Positions 23,782 to 27,402 of a stretch of DNA of 27,402 bases are shown here, piece by piece (position 1 is the first letter of the stretch; every line of letters begins with the position of its first letter). The notes below the pieces were generated by a model. The model was not told where the DNA came from and ran no database searches. It saw only the letters and a program-made list of their open reading frames with translations. The stretch is from contig NZ_JAKDJE010000038.1 of assembly GCF_030454045.1 (NCBI RefSeq), positions 1 through 27,402 of the forward strand, given 5' to 3'. The position numbers were made by a program, and so were the translations under genes. Source of the stretch: Psychrobacter sp. GTDB lineage: Bacteria > Pseudomonadota > Gammaproteobacteria > Pseudomonadales > Moraxellaceae.

Positions 23782-24051
23782 CTAAGGCTTTTCGATAAAT
23801 TCATGATTGATATAGATGACACCCCGCACTCGGCAACAGCAGGGTAGGATTTCATCGTCCTCAATCATCGCCAGTGGGTTAAATGGATAATCGACCGTGT
23901 GTGAGCTGGCAATACGCTTGACTCGGCAGCTACCACAATAGCCCTCGCGGCATTGATAGTTGACATCGTGTCCGGTGCGTAGCAGTCCATCTAACAGACT
24001 CTCGTCGTCATGTAGATAGAACTGCTTTTTACTGGTCATTACCCAAGTCAT
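23782..24051 (-). CDS. yfaE: 2Fe-2S ferredoxin of the YfaE type
   Basis: YfaE is the ferredoxin that helps build and maintain the diferric tyrosyl radical of class Ia ribonucleotide reductase subunit NrdB. The 89-residue product has the plant-type 2Fe-2S pattern: Cys34, Cys39 and Cys42 in CREGYCGSC, and a distal cluster of three cysteines at 71-73 (ILPCCCRV), one of which supplies the last ligand. This cysteine triplet and the EGYCGSCR motif are hallmarks of YfaE. It lies downstream of nrdB, separated by about 137 bases that contain the repeat array at 24126-24200. An internal ATG (residue 5) is an alternative start. The partner assignment follows from gene order and the family. Confidence 0.93.
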   Translation of the reverse strand: MTWVMTSKKQFYLHDDESLLDGLLRTGHDVNYQCREGYCGSCRVKRIASSHTVDYPFNPLAMIEDDEILPCCCRVRGVIYINHEFIEKP

Positions 24052-24125
24052 CGCTCATCCTATTGGGATATCTGTGCTATTACTATCCCTACCATTAACC
24101 GATAAAATGATTACAGATCAAGCCT

Positions 24126-24200
24126 TTATAATTTAAAACCTTTATAGCTCAAAGCTCTTATAATTCAGCTTCTTACAGCTCAAAGCTTTTACAATTCAAA
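24126..24200 (-). repeat. degenerate 16-bp tandem array derived from the 3' end of nrdB
   Basis: On the minus strand the nrdB end TTTGAATTGTAA (24189-24200; codes F, E, L, stop) is followed at spacings of 16, 15, 16 and 16 bases by TTTGAGCTGTAA (24173-24184), a copy with GCTGAATTATAA (24158-24169), TTTGAGCTATAA (24142-24153) and TTTAAATTATAA (24126-24137). Between copies lies AGC or similar. Two of the copies still read Phe-Glu-Leu-stop in a shifted frame. Confidence 0.8.
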
Positions 24201-25322
24201 ATCATCAAAATCACTATCTGACAAATCTGAATCAATCTGACCGACCAAGTACGAGCTAATCTCAGTCTCTTGCGGTGCGACCTGCACATTGTCAGACGAC
24301 AACCACGTGTTGATCCACGGGATTGGGTTTGATTTTGAGTTCGGGAACGCCGCTGGCAAGCCGACGGTTTCCATACGCAAGTTAGTGATGTATTCGATGT
24401 ATTGGCACAGAATGTCTTTGTTTAGACCGATCATTGAGCCGTCTTTGAACAGGTAGCCTGCCCACTCTTTTTCTTGCTCAGCTGCCTTACGGAAGATCTC
24501 AATACTTTCATCGAAACACTCTGCAGCAATCTCGACCATCTCAGGATCGTCACGACCATTACGCATGAGGTTTAGCATGTGCTGCGTACCGGTCAAATGC
24601 AACGCTTCGTCACGAGCAATTAATTTAATAATCTTGGCATTACCTTCCATCAATTTGCGCTCAGCAAAGGCAAACGAGCAAGCAAACGACACATAGAAAC
24701 GAATCGCTTCTAGGACGTTGACCGCCATGATGCATAGATACATTTGCTTTTTCAATGATCTCAAATCAACGGTCACTTGCTCACCATTGATATTATGCGT
24801 ACCTGGACCGTACAAGCTATATAGTTGTGAGTTGCGATACAGCTCATCATAGTACTGGGCGATATCAGAGGCACGGCCTAAGATGTGCTCGTTTTGCATA
24901 ATGTCATCAAAGATAATATTTGGGTCATTGACGATATTACGAATGATATGGGTATAGCTGCGTGAGTGAATGGTCTCGCTAAACGACCATGTCTCAATCC
25001 ACGTCTCAAGCTCAGGGATAGACACCAGCGGCAGTAGCACCACGTTTGGACTACGACCTTGGATAGAGTCGAGTAGGGTCTGGTACTTGAGGTTGCTCAA
25101 AAATATATGCTGCTCATGCGACGACAGATTGCTAAAGTCGATACGATCGCGTGATACATCGACTTCTTCTGGACGCCAAAAGAACGACAGCTGCTTTTCA
25201 ATCAATTGCTCAAAGATAGGGTGCTTTTGTTGGTCATAGCGCGCCACGTTGACGGGCTGACCAAAGAACATCGGCTCTTTTAGCGCATTGTTTGGCGTTT
25301 GAGAAAAAATCGAGTAAGTCAT
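24189..25322 (-). CDS. nrdB: class Ia ribonucleotide reductase beta subunit
   Basis: NrdB carries the diferric tyrosyl radical that starts deoxynucleotide formation by its catalytic partner NrdA. The 377-residue protein has all expected residues, one position shifted from E. coli: Asp85, Glu116, His119, radical Tyr123 (SETIHSRSY), Glu205, Glu239 and His242 (ARDEALH). The acidic C-terminal tail, ending SDSDFDDFEL, is the NrdA-binding peptide. AAAGG lies about 8 bases before the ATG. nrdA is not upstream in the window, unlike in E. coli (nrdA-nrdB-yfaE). A toxin-antitoxin cluster sits there instead. The 86-base upstream gap is A+T rich and may hold a promoter. No clear NrdR box was seen. Confidence 0.98.
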   Translation of the reverse strand: MTYSIFSQTPNNALKEPMFFGQPVNVARYDQQKHPIFEQLIEKQLSFFWRPEEVDVSRDRIDFSNLSSHEQHIFLSNLKYQTLLDSIQGRSPNVVLLPLVSIPELETWIETWSFSETIHSRSYTHIIRNIVNDPNIIFDDIMQNEHILGRASDIAQYYDELYRNSQLYSLYGPGTHNINGEQVTVDLRSLKKQMYLCIMAVNVLEAIRFYVSFACSFAFAERKLMEGNAKIIKLIARDEALHLTGTQHMLNLMRNGRDDPEMVEIAAECFDESIEIFRKAAEQEKEWAGYLFKDGSMIGLNKDILCQYIEYITNLRMETVGLPAAFPNSKSNPIPWINTWLSSDNVQVAPQETEISSYLVGQIDSDLSDSDFDDFEL

Positions 25323-25408
25323 GGGACTGCCTTTATCATTGATATGGTTATGAAATTATACAAATTGGATATGATTATATTATAAATTTTGGCCAATGGC
25401 TTTTTGGG

Positions 25409-25780
25409 TTAAAGGTTCTCTAGCGATATCTGTGAGGATTCTTGTCCATCATTCATATAAGCTTTGAATATCTCGCTTAGTTCACTATCATCTAATGCTT
25501 CTAATTCATCAAGCGCGCTTTTGCGTAGGGTACTTACATCAGACTCTTCTGCTGCTATTTTTGTGTCTTTTTTAGCCGCTCTTGATGCTGGTTTTTTGGC
25601 TGATTTTGCCACGGTTTTTTTGGTGACAGTTGCCTTTGGTGCTTCATCCACACCTAACTGCTGACGCACCGCTGCAATATCAACCTCGACTTGTACGATA
25701 TGCGAGCCACCATCGTTTAGGTCTGAAAATACGTTTGGGATAAACAAACCACCGTCTTTGATGATTGCGGTATATTGCAC
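25409..25780 (-). CDS. unknown protein with antitoxin-like C-terminal tail, third gene of a toxin-antitoxin cluster
   Basis: I do not recognise a named family. The 123-residue product has three parts. Residues 1-34 (YTAIIKDGGLFIPN, then HIVQVEVD) look like a small beta unit that resembles DUF104-type antitoxin N-termini. Residues 48-80 are Lys/Ala-rich and flexible, like a nucleic-acid-binding linker. Residues 97-123 align without gaps to the last 27 residues of the antitoxin encoded at 26094-26345, with 12 identities including MNDGQ and a shared (S/T)-L-x-x-L ending. GGAGG ends only 2 bases before the ATG, an unusually tight spacing. It starts 36 bases behind the RelE toxin gene, so all three are probably one transcript. 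It could be a second antitoxin, a regulator or an unrelated neighbour. Confidence 0.75.
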   Translation of the reverse strand: MQYTAIIKDGGLFIPNVFSDLNDGGSHIVQVEVDIAAVRQQLGVDEAPKATVTKKTVAKSAKKPASRAAKKDTKIAAEESDVSTLRKSALDELEALDDSELSEIFKAYMNDGQESSQISLENL

Positions 25781-25816
25781 ATGACCTCCGTTATTATTGC
25801 TGCTTACTTGTTTTCG

Positions 25817-26104
25817 TTAGGGCTGACGCGTCGCCAGACTGTCATATACCTTGTTATTTTCTCTTTTACCGACTGCCAATACATAAACCACCACCACGTC
25901 ATCTTTGACGGTATATACCAAACGATAGCCTATGGTGCGTAACTTAATTTTATAAGTGTCTGTGTGTCCAGAGAGTTTTGACGCAGGCACATGAGGGTTG
26001 GAGAGTCGCTGCTGTAATTTTTTCTTAAACTGCTGCTGGATGCTTGGCGCTATCTTTTTCCATTCTTTTAACGCTAACGGGTGAAACTCAAGGCTATAAG
26101 TCAT
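25817..26104 (-). CDS. RelE/StbE-type toxin (mRNA interferase)
   Basis: RelE-type toxins cut mRNA in the ribosomal A site. The 95-residue product has the length of E. coli RelE and, at the same numbers, the residues known to matter there: Lys52 and Lys54 (YKIKL), Arg61 (GYRLVY), Arg81 (GKREN) and Tyr87 (KVYDSL). The N-terminal helices (LKEWKKIAPSIQQQFKKKL) are also typical. It therefore looks catalytically intact. Its start overlaps the upstream antitoxin gene by 11 bases (ATGACTTATAG), the usual coupled arrangement. An antitoxin-tail-bearing protein is encoded 36 bases downstream. The closest named relatives are the RelE/StbE group, judged from the antitoxin style. Confidence 0.93.
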   Translation of the reverse strand: MTYSLEFHPLALKEWKKIAPSIQQQFKKKLQQRLSNPHVPASKLSGHTDTYKIKLRTIGYRLVYTVKDDVVVVYVLAVGKRENNKVYDSLATRQP

Positions 26105-26345
26105 CTAACGTGACCTTGATAGGCGTTTGCCCATCATTCATCCGTGCGTTTACGGTTTGGCTGAGTGCCATATCGTCCATCGCTTCCATCATGCGCTCAA
26201 ACACGTCTGATGAAACCAAGTAAGCCACGGGTTTGTTGTGGTTCAAAATAGCAATCGACTCACCATCTGACTGTTTAATCAAGGCAGAGGGATTGTTTTT
26301 TAGCTCTGAGATACTGGCTGTTTGTGTCGCAAATATTGGTTGCAT
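26094..26345 (-). CDS. Phd/YefM-family antitoxin (StbD-like)
   Basis: This 83-residue protein should neutralise the RelE-type toxin encoded next to it and repress the operon. Residues 1-50 form a Phd/YefM DNA-binding domain with the StbD signature (SISELKNNPSALI, IAILNHNKPVAYLVSSDVFE). The C-terminal tail (57-83, DDMALSQTVNARMNDGQ and on, ending TLDDL) is the expected toxin-binding segment. GGGGA and AGG precede the ATG closely. An inverted repeat at 26384-26405, about 40 bases upstream, is a likely operator. The stop overlaps the toxin start. The pair occupies the spot where nrdA often precedes nrdB, in A+T-rich DNA, which suggests acquisition, although such pairs are also common chromosomal residents. 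Confidence 0.92.
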   Translation of the reverse strand: MQPIFATQTASISELKNNPSALIKQSDGESIAILNHNKPVAYLVSSDVFERMMEAMDDMALSQTVNARMNDGQTPIKVTLDDL

Positions 26346-26383
26346 GACCTATTCCCCATTAAAATTAAGCTCTAAATATAGGG

Positions 26384-26405
26384 CTAATTTTAGCACGAAA
26401 ATTAG
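26384..26405. promoter_or_regulatory. inverted repeat upstream of the antitoxin gene, likely operator
   Basis: CTAATTTT (26384-26391) and AAAATTAG (26398-26405) are exact inverted repeats around AGCACG. Antitoxins of this family usually bind such palindromes in their own promoters. The element lies about 40 bases ahead of the antitoxin start. Confidence 0.45.
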
Positions 26406-26498
26406 GTTTTATTTGTTATTGTATTAAATTTAAATATTTTGGGATGTAAAGCAAGATAGACTATTATTAACTTATCCTACGATCATGAATATAAGTCA

Positions 26499-27402
26499 TC
26501 AGTTACTAGAAGTAATTGTAGCTTGTCCAAAACTGGTTTGTATGGATGCGGACACATTAGCAAACTGTTTATGAGAAATACCCTGCAAGTCTACTGCCTT
26601 GTATACTGACTCTAAATTATCAATTGAAAGTTTGTCGTCATCTTTGTATCGATCAAGAAAATGTTCAATAAAAGCTTTCATACTAGGGTTTGCGAAATTC
26701 TTTGATAACAAGTCTATTATTTCTGAAGATTTAACTTCGTTTTGATTAGCCAATAGTAAGTTATGAATCAAAACAAGTATTTTGGACGTTATTTCATCAT
26801 TAGTATGCATTAAAGTAATATTTTTAAATTTCATAAACTCGAATAGCTCATCCAAATTAAATGAATTTAGCTTTATATTAGTATATAGAGCTTTAGAATG
26901 ATTTTTGACCACACTTAACAAAAGTATTAAAGGTAAATTATTACCTGAATGTTCTGATAAAGAAGCTAGGTAAAACTTGGTATATAGTCTTTTAACGTCT
27001 CTAGCTGATAGATGAAGATGTTGGGTAAACCATAGTCCATACGTAAGAATATCGGACTTGTTATTCAAAGTTTCTATGTCATTTTTACCTGTGTAGTTTT
27101 CAATAAGGCTTTGCCAAAAATCTTCATAGGTAGGAATATTTAAATTAAATTCAAAATCAAAAAATCTGTCTAAATATTTTCTTCCGTCATAGCTTTCGCC
27201 ATAAACACCTGAAATTGCTTTTCCAAGTTGATCTAAGTCAGTACCTAGTACAAAGATGATATTAGGTGTATTAAAGATATGTTTAATTCTTTCAAGTAGC
27301 TCAATACTAAAGCTAGGTTTGCATCTATAGTCAATCCTACTTAAAAATGTTATAAACTAATTATCAAATTCAATTGTTATTATAAAGACCATGACTTACT
27401 CA
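26499..27402 (-). pseudogene. decayed KAP-family P-loop NTPase, C-terminal part
   Basis: KAP NTPases are large P-loop proteins, several linked to phage exclusion (PifA of plasmid F). The minus-strand frame from about 27356 to 26499 reads KAP-like: CKPSFSIELLERIKHIFN, IIFVLGTDLDQLGKAI, GESYDGRKYLDRFFDFEF, then about 220 helical residues ending at a stop near 26499. Upstream a TAG (27357-27359) and a TAA (27396-27398) break the frame. Walker B seems split: VFII with IEFD lies before the TAG, while RCKPSF comes after an insert of about 10 residues. No good start codon exists until a TTG at 27068, past the NTPase core. It is very A+T rich. The 5' part lies beyond the window, so a frame error at its edge cannot be excluded. 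Confidence 0.65.

Noticed and set aside
26499..27068. A separate 189-residue gene starting at TTG 27068
   Set aside because: The frame continues upstream without a stop for another 288 bases that encode clear KAP motifs, so the TTG is internal to a larger, broken gene.

Overview
The window looks like chromosomal DNA of a moderately A+T-rich gammaproteobacterium of the Moraxellaceae, most likely Psychrobacter. This is inferred from the gene set and protein style (XcpY/XcpZ-type GspL-GspM, class 2 PyrD, CvpA-PurF, a DinF-type MATE pump, YajC-SecD-SecF, an MltD-like protein with many LysM repeats, MltF, a Nif3-like protein beside a DegS/AlgW-type protease, NrdB-YfaE). No rRNA, tRNA, CRISPR array or insertion sequence was recognised.

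Layout. 1-1962 (+): end of a type II secretion operon, with a probable broken 3' end of gspK, then gspL and gspM. 2246-2659 (+): small membrane protein. 2812-6105 (+): pyrD, cvpA and purF (pyrimidine and purine synthesis), closed by a strong terminator at 6138-6173. 6227-12931 (-): azlC-azlD (branched-chain amino acid export), a MATE transporter, secD-secF and yajC, with yajC set apart from secD by its own terminator. 13358-15448 (+): a CNNM/CBS membrane protein and a small secreted protein. 15750-18737 (+): a large lipoprotein lytic transglycosylase with seven LysM repeats. It converges on mltF (-) across a shared terminator. 20089-21087: a 1-kb interval without a long gene, containing several inverted repeats and a candidate 40-codon gene with its own promoter and terminator. 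21088-23642: a nif3-like gene (-) divergent from a membrane-anchored HtrA protease (+). 23782-25322 (-): yfaE and nrdB, without nrdA next to them. 25409-26345 (-): a RelE-type toxin-antitoxin pair followed by a third gene. 26499-27402 (-): an A+T-rich, decayed KAP-family P-loop NTPase.

How the genes work together. Most of the window is core housekeeping: envelope export (T2SS, Sec accessory complex), peptidoglycan turnover (two lytic transglycosylases), envelope stress proteolysis (DegS-like) and nucleotide synthesis (PyrD, PurF, NrdB with its ferredoxin). The right end is accessory. The most interesting observations are: (a) the protein encoded directly downstream of the RelE toxin ends in 27 residues that align without gaps to the C-terminal tail of the antitoxin encoded upstream, suggesting a three-gene toxin-antitoxin module; (b) the last codons of nrdB (Phe-Glu-Leu-stop) are repeated as a degenerate roughly 16-bp tandem array behind the gene; (c) a small membrane-protein gene and a branched RNA-like fold lie in the mltF-nif3 gap; (d) SecF carries a basic N-terminal extension of about 105 residues.
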